Program-made: the position numbers and the translations under genes
Assembly: GCA_003255065.1 (NCBI GenBank)
Contig: QAOA01007948.1
Coordinates: 1-64,000 of the forward strand
Origin: Cercis canadensis
Taxonomy: Eukaryota; Streptophyta; Magnoliopsida; Fabales; Fabaceae
Length of the DNA: 64,000 nucleotides
Direction of reading: 5' to 3'
The notes under the pieces: model-generated
Seen by the model: the letters and a program-made list of their open reading frames with translations, nothing else
What the model was told of the DNA's origin: nothing
Database searches by the model: none
Part shown: positions 37,701 to 48,872 of the stretch, piece after piece
Layout: every line of letters starts with the position of its first letter
How positions within the stretch are numbered: position 1 is the first letter of the stretch

Positions 37701-39221
37701 AATGCGGTGCACGTGGTGAGCTTGTCCTACACTGAAATCCTCCATATAATAAAGTGCCCCCCTCTTAGTACCACGCCCAATTATCTCCTTGGTGAGAATA
37801 TCCTGAAGAAGACAAAACGAAGGATAAATAAGTGCAACACAATTCAAGTCTTTAGTAACTTGACTCACAGATAGCAATTTATGTGAAAGGGAGGGCACAA
37901 GTAAAGTATTAGAAAGAGGTAGGGCTGGTGATAACATCACAGTTCCAGCCCCTGTTACCGAAGATAAACCACCATTGGCATTGACAATGCTTGTGCGCTG
38001 AGGAGGTGAGGAATCAGTAAAATCACTTGCATCAAATGTCATATGGTCTGTGGCTCCGGAATCAAGGATCCAAGCATGACAGTCAGCGTTTGGATTAGGA
38101 AAAAGTAGAGCATTACCTTGGGTAGAGGTTGGAATGAGGGAAAGTTGTGGTTCTGCAGCAGCTACTGCAGCTTTTCCTGTGTTGGCACCTGTATCTCGAC
38201 GTTTCCGAGCCTGAAACTCATGCCACCAGTCGGGATAGCCGTGAAGCTTGAAACAAGTGTCATGGGTATGTTTTGTACCTCCACAGTGAGAGCACTTAAT
38301 TCCATCAAATAGGTCTCGCTGTTTAGAGTGGGAACCAGTTTTGCTACTTTGTAAAGTGAGACCTGGAAGGTGTATTTGGTTTCGATCCATGCTGGAAACT
38401 CTTGGATGCAAGAACTGCTCCTGGTATTTCATTTGGACTGCTTATCGTCATCACTGCTTGACGGAGAGCTTCCCTACGAACGTGGGCATAGGCTTGCTCT
38501 ATTGTTGGAAAAGGTTTTATCTGCAAGACATCACTTCGGATATTGTCTAAACGATCATCAAGGCCATCTAAGAATACATAGACCCGATCTTCTTGGACAA
38601 GGGTATTGTAGTGTTGGATATCAATGGGACACTCCATCGGGTTTGGTCGACGAAAATCTATTTCACGCCAGAGTCCTTGGAGATCAGTATAGTATTTTTC
38701 AAGGGAACCACCAGCCTGTTTGAGGCGGGTCACACGGCGTCGGAGGTCATACACTTGAGAGGTGTCGCTACCATCAAAGTACGCAGTCCCAACTGCATCC
38801 CACACCATCTTGGCTGTTGGGAATCGAATGAAGTTACCGATAAGAGAGCAGTCCATGGAGTTAATCAACCATCCTTTAACAATCGAGTTGTCGGTCCGCC
38901 AACGTCGAAAGGTGGAGTCTGTTTGAGGAGGTTGAGGAAGATCGCCATTTATGTATCCCAGTTTGTCTTTGCCTGAGATATACATCTCGACCTCCTGGGA
39001 CCAAAGAGCATAGTTGGTGCCATCCAACTTGATGCCAATCAGTGCAATATTATGGTCAGAATGAGTAGTAGCTGGTGTTGAAGTTTGGCTTAACATTTCA
39101 ATCTTTTTTGTGGTAAGCTCGACAAGGATAGAGGACATATCCTCAGTATGGGGTTCTGTATCGGCCATGCAGAAAGAAAGAGTGGGTTACAGAAAGAATA
39201 GGATCGGTAGCTCTGATACCA

Positions 39222-39498
39222 TGTCAAACAGTATCTCTTTTTGTCTTATTTTATTCCTCAAGACTCCATTGTTTATATACAAAATAGGCACCTATCATCC
39301 CTCCTATGCGTGGGCCTAGTAATATTAAATTACAGCTAGAATTCCTCCTATAAGTGTGCCTAGCAATATTATATTACAGCTACACTACCTATTTTAGCTA
39401 TACAACAATCACGGTAATTAATTAATTTAAAGGGTATATCCCAAGATTAACTCCTAAGATCTCTTAGAGATCAATTCAGGCCACAACTCACGCCAACA
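39222..39498 (-). repeat. 5' LTR of copia 3
   Basis: 277 bp, bordered on the inner side by the primer binding site GCTCTGATACCA (plus-strand view). Confidence 0.93.
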
Positions 39499-39757
39499 GT
39501 AGCTTCCCTAGTGTTGCCCTAATATTAATTCTTAACTTACTGCTTCAAATTCTATGCAGATGCATTGTTCTCAGCTTCAAGTTAGAGAACGATATAATCC
39601 TGTATTCATCTTACGTTTCACGATTCATAGTTTGTCAAAGAGTTATATTGAACCTGTGGAGTTTGCAAGCTTTGCATTTGTTAGTATGTCTTCACCTGAC
39701 TCTGGAATAAGAAGATTGGCTTACCATGCTCTTGATAGATTTAAGAATGCATTAGAG

Positions 39758-40539
39758 GTTGGTAATGGGCTCACTTCTGTTGTCTCTTAGTCGTCATATG
39801 TAATTTTGTTATGGTACTATCGGATTTATCTATTCTCATTAGATGGCTATTATATATATATATACCCATTGATGACAATTAATTTTTTTTCCTGGCTTAG
39901 TCTTTTATCATCTATACCAACAGAAGACTTTAGCTGGGCTTAGGCATTTATTTTTATTTGATGTTTAACTTATGCTTGGAAAGCTCAACTCAGTTAAAAG
40001 TCTTGTGGGACTACTTTGCATGAAGGATTGTCCCGGGACTGGACTAGGTCACCGGGAAGAAACTCCTAACCAGACCCACATGGAACCAATGGGAAAAGGC
40101 GTTGCATTTCTCGGATCACCTCAACACTTTAGAACATTCTGACAACACCTATAAATACCTTAATTATCATAACACTTGTCTGAGCTCGATTATTTTGCTA
40201 CTTCGAAGAGTCATTATCACAGTACTTATCCGGACTTGATCACTTTGATAACTTAAGATTTGGAGGGTCATTCTTGATTCTTGACCGAGTTTGACTATTT
40301 GTAGGTGTCTCCACGTCAACCATGTAAACCAAGTCCGGACAGGACAATTAAGTCATCAACATGGGTAAAGTTGAAATATTATGTAATAGTTAGATTCCAC
40401 GTAGACATATTGGATACAAAAATTGATTAGGTAGGGATCTCTAAAATTAGGCTCTTAAATCACATATTCTCATTCATGCTTTTATATAGCTTTCTAAAAT
40501 GCTATAGTTTTCTTTTTTCTTTTTTGTTGGGAACCTCTA
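39758..40539. other. intron of the URB1-like relic, with a possible gypsy LTR remnant
   Basis: Follows the GT donor at 39758. A (TA)n run lies near 39850. From about 40000 to 40350 the sequence has the texture of a plant Ty3/gypsy LTR (ACTTAAGATTTGGAGGGTC and GGTGTCTCCACGTC), but no pair or target duplication was found. Confidence 0.35.
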
Positions 40540-40589
40540 TTGATCAAAAACCAAAATGCTTTACAGAACTGCCAAAAGAGAAAGGATTT
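40540..40589. repeat. 50-bp direct repeat, left copy
   Basis: Identical to 41830-41879 (TTGATCAAAAACC... AAAGGATTT). It contains the acceptor CTTTACAG and the first codons (NCQKRKD) of the putative next URB1-like exon. Confidence 0.95.
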
Positions 40590-41829
40590 CAAGTTGGTGA
40601 ACCAAGCTCGAGGTGCCTCCTTCAATCCATACAAGGCTTTCTTCAGTTTACATACATGATGGGGAAGTGTGGCATCTTCAAAGTCAGGAGGTTGTTTCAT
40701 ATAGACTTCTTCATGAAGCTCACCATTCAAAAATGCATTATTGACATCTAATTGCTATATAGACCAGCCATAAGATAGAGCAATAGTGAGTACTACTCTA
40801 ATAGTGGTAGGTTTGACCACATGACTGAATGCATCAAAATAATCTATGCCATATGACTGTACCCTTGAGCGATCAATCTGGCTTTGTACCTCTCTATTGT
40901 GTCATCTGGTTTGTATTTGAGTTTATAAATCCAACGACAGCCTACTATATTTTTGTTGCTAGGCCATGGAACTAAATCCCAAGTATGATTAAGTTGTAGA
41001 GCATTAAACTCAGCAGTCATAGCCTCAATCCAATAAGGAAACTGACTAGCCTGTTTGAAGGTAGAAGGTTCTGAAAGAACATGTGAGTGTTTAGTGGTAT
41101 ATGCTTTTAGTTTGAAGATACCATTTTGACTTCTGGTGACCATCCTAGTAGGAGCAAAAAGATAAGGGGGAGATGAGCTCTAAGAGGAAGAATGAGTGGA
41201 CACTGGAGAATAAGGAACTGAGTTATCTGGTATAGGGGAAGACTCCGGAGAAGCGAAAGCAAGGTATGAATTGAGAATTGGTTGACCTAACACACCAGAA
41301 GATGGCATACAAATAGGAAGAAATACATCTGAGGATGCTGGAGGAAGGGAAGGGCTTGCAGAGATTGTAGTTTGAAAGGAAAAGATGGTTTTTGCAAAGA
41401 CTACATGTCCAAAGATGTATATGTGTTTAGTACTCATATCAAGACATAAAAAACCCTTATATTTATTGCTATGACCCAAAAAGCAATAAGAGGCAGATCT
41501 ATTGTCTAGTTTATGAGATCTATAGGGTCTTAGATAAAGGAAGCATGAGATCTATAGGGTCTTAGATAAAGGAAGCAGAGACATCCAAATGTTTTGACAT
41601 GTGTGACACCAGGAGATTTATGATACAACAATTCATAAAGAGATTTAAATTGAAGAACAGGTGTTGGCATTCTGTTGATTAATTGAATTGTAGTTTGGAA
41701 GGCAAAGGGTCAATATTTTGTTGGCATACCTGCAGTAATGAGAAGGGATAAACCAGTTTCTACTACATGTCTATTTTTTTTTTCAACTCTCCCATTTTGT
41801 TGGGGAGTATAAGGACGTGAAAACATCTG
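40590..41829 (-). mobile_element. Ty1/copia pol fragment (copia 4)
   Basis: A 1.24-kb fragment of a copia element related to copia 1, minus strand, running from the end of integrase (about 41.8 kb) into the first part of reverse transcriptase (about 40.6 kb). It has no LTRs and is broken several times. It is bracketed by the two identical 50-bp repeats, so it entered as a fragment, for example during break repair, not by normal integration. Confidence 0.85.
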
Positions 41830-41879
41830 TTGATCAAAAACCAAAATGCTTTACAGAACTGCCAAAAGAGAAAGGATTT
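41830..41879. repeat. 50-bp direct repeat, right copy
   Basis: Identical to 40540-40589. Confidence 0.95.
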
Positions 41880-42614
41880 TTGTTAACTTCTGGCCAATAT
41901 CTTTTATTTGTTTTCTGATTTCAAATTATTTGGTTATTTATTTGGAAAAGAATGCTCCTATACAAGACATGATTTTTTTTTCTAGCTTCTGTTTGGTGTT
42001 TAGATCCTCGTCTCTTTAAGGGTGTTTCTTTGAATGAACACGAGATGAGATTGGAGAGCTATTTTTACGTTATGTTTCCTTTTATTTTTGCTGGTGTACT
42101 TTTTGGTATTTTTCTCTTCGATGGTAGCTTATTCTCTCTTTATAATCTACTCTTTCTTTCTTATTATCATTTTTCTCTTATAAAAAAAAAAAAAATTTGG
42201 GTTCCTAGTTTTTGACTTGCATGAGAAATTATGTCTCTCTTCTCTTCTGTCTGTCATTTAATAATTTCTAGATCTGGTTGTGTATGCTTCTAATATCTAT
42301 TCTGTTTTAATTATGAAGTATCCTTTTTTTTTTGTCCTTTTTAATTTTGTTTACTCAAAGAGAGACAGATTTATCAACTTTAGAGAGGTTAAATGCTAAT
42401 ATTTTTATCAAATTTTAACTGAGAAAAAATTCGATCATTTTTGAGCTTGTGGATTAGAGTTTCTGACAATAAGCTGCAATTGGGATGTAGAAATTATCAT
42501 TAATTACACGTAAAGATTATTTGTACATGAAATGAAAAATAAGATTCAAAATGATGAGAAATAATTAGAAAAATAGTATGAATGTAACATTATTTTTATA
42601 ATGTATAATTATTA
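41880..42614. other. AT-rich DNA with a weak open frame
   Basis: After a TTTTCTAG acceptor-like site near 41985 an open stretch reads DPRLFKGVSLNEHEMRLESY and runs to 42215. I do not recognise it. The rest is AT-rich up to the single N at 42615. Confidence 0.3.
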
Positions 42615-42615
42615 N

Positions 42616-43338
42616 GATGTATTAGAGTCTGAGCCCTATTAGGTTGAACTTGAAGAACATATGTGGATTAAATATGTTAAAATATTTTGTCCACACCAAA
42701 TTATGTCTTCAAGCAAATCAAGTGGTTCACAAGATGATTTATAGATTTTCGATATCAGTCAATCCATTATTTTTATTTCATTTTCATTCTGATGTTGAGA
42801 TGATATTTGAGAGTAATGCTCAACATAATACTCTAGGTCCAATTGAGATATATGTGGAGATTGACACTGTGGAGCATGAGATTGGTGGAGATGGGGGCCA
42901 ACCTGAAGCTGTTGATGGAGCTGGCCCAAGTTCAATTCCTAATTCATTCCCCTCATACAGTCAAGTAAGTTTAGGATCTGAAGGATGTTATGAACTAGAT
43001 ATTACTATTTTTCCCATCCATCCTTCTTATCCTGGTTATACTCAAATCAGTATGTCATCATGTATTTATGGCTATAATTATAGTGACCCGTGGTTGAGTT
43101 CAGATACGAGGCAAGTGGGGAGCATAGAAGAAACTGAATGTAGTTCTTGTCACGAGGACTGGGTTATGAATCCTTGTAACTCTCTGTTACAGAAATCGAG
43201 CAAGAAAGTAAACAAATAAACAGATCCACATATAGATTTACGTGGTTCACCCAATTAGGGCTACGTCCACGGGCAACGGCAGATCAAAGTTTCATTATGG
43301 AATTAGGAATACAATACTCAGTCTCTCTTTCACTCTTT
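42616..43338 (+). repeat. exact 723-bp duplicate of the MULE 5' coding region, starting at an N
   Basis: Appears identical to 43891-44613, including the MULE N-terminal reading (191 codons) and the first 154 bp of the copia 5 LTR. It begins right after the N at 42615 and breaks off inside the LTR, running straight into 43339-43890. An assembly overlap or very recent duplication is more likely than an old repeat. Confidence 0.95.
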
Positions 43339-43890
43339 ATTTTACGTTAGAATATTGTTAAAAATAATTGTGTTATTGTAGTTTAATGTTTTGAGGTTTC
43401 TTAAGTTTAAGTTACGTTGACATTTTTATTGTGTTATGTATATACTGTTTATTTTAGTAAAAAAAAATTGATTATTAGTGCACTTCCTACATTATGTGGA
43501 CAATACTGTTGAAGTATTTGTCAATTTTTTATTAACATCATAATTTTAAATTTTCATCAATACTTATACACTCTACACCATACTTTTAAATTATTTTTCA
43601 CATTAAATACCAATTACAATGTGTAGAGTCTATGAGTATTGATAGAAAATTATTACAAAGTACTATAGTTATATATAAATAAATTATTACTTAATATAAA
43701 AATAATTGTTATAGAAATGTGATAATGTTTATATAGTAATAGTATTAAAAAATATACATATATTTAATAAATATATTGATAGTTAATATGAAATATTTAT
43801 ATACTAATAGTGTATAGATAAACTGTTTAGGACGAAGATGCATATCTTAATATATTCTAATGGTCGGATGTACGATGGGACCCAAGGCAT
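43339..43890. other. AT-rich flank upstream of the MULE coding region
   Basis: No gene. It probably contains the MULE 5' terminal region, but no terminal inverted repeat could be matched to the 3' side by eye. Confidence 0.35.
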
Positions 43891-44459
43891 GATGTATTAG
43901 AGTCTGAGCCCTATTAGGTTGAACTTGAAGAACATATGTGGATTAAATATGTTAAAATATTTTGTCCACACCAAATTATGTCTTCAAGCAAATCAAGTGG
44001 TTCACAAGATGATTTATAGATTTTCGATATCAGTCAATCCATTATTTTTATTTCATTTTCATTCTGATGTTGAGATGATATTTGAGAGTAATGCTCAACA
44101 TAATACTCTAGGTCCAATTGAGATATATGTGGAGATTGACACTGTGGAGCATGAGATTGGTGGAGATGGGGGCCAACCTGAAGCTGTTGATGGAGCTGGC
44201 CCAAGTTCAATTCCTAATTCATTCCCCTCATACAGTCAAGTAAGTTTAGGATCTGAAGGATGTTATGAACTAGATATTACTATTTTTCCCATCCATCCTT
44301 CTTATCCTGGTTATACTCAAATCAGTATGTCATCATGTATTTATGGCTATAATTATAGTGACCCGTGGTTGAGTTCAGATACGAGGCAAGTGGGGAGCAT
44401 AGAAGAAACTGAATGTAGTTCTTGTCACGAGGACTGGGTTATGAATCCTTGTAACTCTC

Positions 44460-44825
44460 TGTTACAGAAATCGAGCAAGAAAGTAAACAAATAAACAGAT
44501 CCACATATAGATTTACGTGGTTCACCCAATTAGGGCTACGTCCACGGGCAACGGCAGATCAAAGTTTCATTATGGAATTAGGAATACAATACTCAGTCTC
44601 TCTTTCACTCTTTCTGTCTATCTACTAACCCTAGAAACAAAAGGTGAATTTATAGTGTTTGTTTTACAACTAGAGTCCCTAGAATACTAGGATTAGGATT
44701 CTAGTTAGACTAGGACTCCTCTATAAGACAGACTAGACAAATTAGGATTCTATTAGGACTCCTCTATAAGACAGACTAGACAGATTAGAATTCTAAACAG
44801 ACTGAGATTCAAGACATCCTTTACA
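44460..44825 (-). repeat. 3' LTR of copia 5
   Basis: 366 bp; on the plus strand it begins TGTTACAGAAATCGAG and ends CTTTACA. It is bordered by CTCTC. Confidence 0.9.
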
Positions 44826-47800
44826 AATCTCTGCATTAAATTGAATCTTCTTCATCCACAAGTGGCTGCTCCAAACTCTATCGCTGCCTGCCCCTTAGGG
44901 CTATCTCCAACAGTCAACATTTAACAAGTCCAAACAATGCATGAACTTACTTTTAGGAACAGACTTAGTGAACATATCTGCTAGATTATCCTGAGTGCTA
45001 ATCTTCTGAACCTTGATTCTGTTTTCTGTATGGATGAAGTGATAACGGACATCAATGTGCTTTATCCTATCATGATGGACCAGATCCTTGGCCAAACTAA
45101 TAGCACTTCACAGAATATGATAGCTTGATCCTGAGGAAGGCCAAGGTCACCAATTAACCCCTTCAACCAGATCCTTTCCTTAGTTGCCTCTGTCAATGTC
45201 ATATACTCAGCTTCTCTGGTAGATAAAGCAACTGAAGGCTGAAAAGTAGCCTTCCAACTGACAAGAGAACTACCAACTGTGAATACATAGTCTATCACTG
45301 ATCTCCTAGCATCCAAATCTGTAGCATAGTCTGAATATGAATAACTAGCAAGCACACAACTTGTTTCACCTCCATAGATCAACCCAACATCTGATGTACC
45401 TCTCAAATATCAAAAGATACATTTCATAGCCTTCTAGTGTTCCTTCCCAGGTTGACTTAGAAATATGCTCACTACACTAACTGTATGTGCAATATTTGGC
45501 CTCGTACACACCATAGCATACATGAGACTCCCTACTGCACTAGTATACGGAACCCGAGTTATATACTCCAAATCTGCCTGAGACTATGGTGCAAGAGCTA
45601 TAGAAAGATGAATATTAGTAGTTGAAGGAGTACTTAGAGGTTTCGCTATGGACATCCCAAAATGGGATAGAACCTTCTTAATGTAGCCCTTCTGAGATAA
45701 GAAGAGCTTTCTCTGAGTGCGATCCCTGTGAATCTCCATACCCAAAATCTTCTTAGCCTTTCCCAAATCTTTCATGTCAAATTCTGCACTAAGTAGGGAC
45801 TTCAACTTCTGAATTGCAGACTTGTCCTGAGATGCAATGAGCATGTCATCCACATACAGAAGTAGATAAATGAAACAATCATCCTCTACCTCATTGTGAT
45901 ACACGCAATAGTCATAAAGACTCCTGTTGTACCCATGATCAATCATGAAGCTGTCAAATCTCTTGTACCACTACCTGGGAGATTGCTTCAGTCCATACAT
46001 AGAGATCTATGAAGTCTACAGACATGGTCCTCTTTTCCCTGAACCACAAATCCCTCTGACTAACTCATCAAAATCTCCTCCTCAAGCTTTCTATGTAGAA
46101 AAGTTATCTTTACATCAAGCTGCTCAAGCTCCAAGTCCTAGTGTGCTACCAATGCTAACAACACTCAGATAGAAGTGTGTCTTACCACTAGTGAGAAGAT
46201 CTTATTGTAATCCATACCCTCTTTTTGACTGTAGCCTTTTGCAACTAGACAAGCTTTGTATCTGATGCCTTCAGCTCCTGGGGTACCAAACTTCTTCTTG
46301 AAAATCCACTTGCAGCTTACTACACTTCTCCCTTGCTGAGATTTAACTAACTCTCATGTCTGGTTCTTATGAAGAGACTTCATCTCCTCACCCATTGCAG
46401 CAACCCACTGAGCAGACTCAACCCCTGTGATGGCTTCTCGATAGGTAGAGGGGTCTTAAGACTCTACCTCCTTTGCCACATGTAGGGCATATGTCACAAT
46501 GTCATCAAAATCATATCTCTGAAGGGGCCTGACCTGTCTGGGAGGTCTGTCAACAGCAATACTATGTGACTATGTCAGCTCAGCACCAGATTCATCATGA
46601 GGCTCATCAGTAACCTCATCAGCCTGAGGTAAGTCACCATGTTTGTTGTTAGGAGTCAATTCAAATTTCACCTGTTTGGTGACACTATCTTGCTTTCTTG
46701 AAACATCAAACTCCAATCTTGGGTGAAACATGTAATTTTCATCAAATGTAACATTCCTAGAAAGAATTACTTTCTTTTCAGATGGAGACCAGATTCTATA
46801 TCCTTTCACCCCATTTTCATAGCCCATAAACAACCATTTTCTTGGTTCTCGGTTCCAATTTACCCTCACTAACATGATAATAAGAAGGACAACCAAATAT
46901 TCTAAGACCAGAGTAATCAGCAGGTTTTTTAGACCATACCTGAATAGGTGTTTTATAATCTAAGGCAGTAGAAGGAGACTGATTCACCAGATAACAAGTT
47001 GTATTAACAGCCTTAGCCCAGAAAACTCTAACTTAGACCAGCATTAAAGAGCATGCAACGAGTTCTCTCCAACATTGTCCTATTCATCCTCTCTGCAACA
47101 CCATTCTATTGTGAGATTTCTTTAACAGTATGATGTCTAGTAATGCCTTCAGACTTACAAAACTCACTGAACTCCTTAGAACAGAACTCTAAGTCATTAT
47201 CAATTCGAAGATGTTTGATCTTTTTTTCCCATCTGATTCTTAACAAGAATCTTCCACTGCTTAAAGACTTTGAAGACTTCACTCTTCTGCTTCAACATGA
47301 ATACCCAGGTCTTCTTTGAGTACTCATCAATAAAGGACACAAAATACCTAGCACCTCCAAGAGACGGAACCCAAGATGGGCCCCAACAATCTAAGTGAAT
47401 GTAGTCCAAAGTGACCTTCGTACTATGAACTACTTTTGGGAATTTATTCCTGTGTTGCTTCCCAAAAATGCAATGCTCACAAAACTGAAGTTGTTTTGCC
47501 TTGCATCCTCCAAGAAGACCTTGTTTGCTCAGAATTGGCATTCCTCTTTCACTCATATGCCTAAGACACATGTGTCAGATCTTGGTCTGATCAGACCCAA
47601 ATTTTTCATAACCAGAAACTGAAGATAATGAACCTGTCATTGTGGAGCCTTGCAAGGCATAGAGGTTACCATGCTTAACTCCTTTCATGACGACTGTGAC
47701 ACCCTTACTAATCAACATTTCTCCACCTTCAATTCTGCATAGAAAGCCTTTAGTGTCCATGACACCCAAAGATATTAGATTCTTCCTTAGCTCTGGAACA

Positions 47801-48872
47801 TGTCGAACGTCAGTAAGAGTTCTCACCACCCCATCATGCATCATGATCTGAATAGTACCAATACAAATCATTTTGCAAGGCGCATCATTACCCATTAAAA
47901 TGTTTCCTCCATATCTCTTCTCATATGTTGAAAACTAATCCTTAAAAGGACACATATGATACGAGCAGTCAGAGTCTAGCACCCATTGATCTGACGGGTG
48001 CTGATGATCATCAACTGCAAGAACCAAGTCTGATTCTGAAAAGGATTCTCCTTTAGCTATAGCAGCAACCAAATTCCTCCTATTATTATTATTCTTCTTT
48101 GGACATTCATATTTCCAGTGTCTCGATTCCTTGTAGTATCTACAGATGTCTTTTGGATCCACTTTCGGTTCCATCTTAGACTTGTTCTAACTTTTTCCTT
48201 TCTTTTTCCACTTGCCCTTATTAGAAACCGTGGTCACTAACCCAACTGCAGGACTACCATCACCATTACCAGATGTCTATTGCTGGATTTCTCGCATATG
48301 AAGGCTAGATTTGACTTCTTCCAGAGTGATGCAATCTTTACTAATACAGTAAGAATTGACAAAATTCTCATAAGATGTTGATAAAGAGACTAACAAAATT
48401 AGGGCAGCATCCTAATCATCTATCTTTTCATCAATGTTTCTCAGATCCATCAGAATGGAGTTCAGTTCATCTAGATAATCTTTCAGAGGTGTACCTTCCT
48501 TCATACGGAAAGCAAACAGACATTTTTTCAACAGAAGCTTGTTAGTTAGAGACTTCGTCATGTACATGCTCTCTAACTTTAGCCACAGACCAGCCACAGT
48601 TTCTTCAAAGCTACTTCATATATGACTTTGTCTGCTAGGCAGAGTAAGATAGTCAAATGAGCTTTCTCTTCTAACTCAGTGTCAGTCATCCCTGCAGGTC
48701 GTAATTTGGATAAAGGCATATAGATTCCTTGTTGTTTCAACAGAGTGCGCATCTTAATGCGCCATAGACTGAAACTATTTTTCCTAGTGAATTTCTCGAT
48801 TTTCAGATTGTGCGACATCTTGCTCGATTAAACAAAAAACAGACGAGATGAACCAAAAGCCCTAATACCACT

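Larger units (their letters stand above)
34460..39498 (-). mobile_element. Ty1/copia LTR retrotransposon 3, near-complete fossil
   Basis: A full-length element on the minus strand with 277-bp LTRs at both ends, a tRNA-Met type primer site next to the right LTR (39210-39221) and a purine tract next to the left LTR (34737-34745). The order on the minus strand is gag about 39.17-38.3 kb, zinc knuckle near 38.28 kb, protease near 38.07 kb, integrase about 37.7-37.2 kb, reverse transcriptase (YVDD) about 36.2-35.6 kb and RNase H about 35.2-34.8 kb. A short tandem repeat rich in EEPLISPE lies before the reverse transcriptase. The frame has about four breaks. The LTRs differ at about five of 277 positions, suggesting well under a million years to about 0.7 million. 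The outer pentamers (ATAAG and GTAGC) do not match. Confidence 0.92.
34356..39757 (+). pseudogene. URB1-like (nucleolar pre-ribosomal protein) gene fragment, split by copia 3
   Basis: Exon 39560-39757 lies between an AG acceptor (39558-39559) and a GT donor and reads ERYNPVFILRFTIHSLSK, YIEPVEFASFAFVSMSSPD, ALDRFKNALE. This resembles the C-terminal region of URB1/Npa1, a large nucleolar protein needed for 60S ribosomal subunit assembly; about five residues (usually LGLLA) are missing after EFAS. An upstream open reading at 34356-34459 (VDMLSVMVANVRQCFAEMI) ends at the copia 3 border and is continued beyond it at 39499 by sequence in a compatible frame; that piece is less certain. A further piece, NCQKRKD after a CTTTACAG acceptor, appears at 40570-40589 and again at 41860-41879 and fits the next exon. 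Introns are retained, so this is a genomic fragment, not a processed copy. The URB1 assignment is from memory of the family. Confidence 0.5.

Noticed and set aside
42030-42215. 61-codon open frame starting MNEHEMRLESY
   Set aside because: The first part might be an exon of something, but the rest is low-complexity hydrophobic sequence and no family was recognised.
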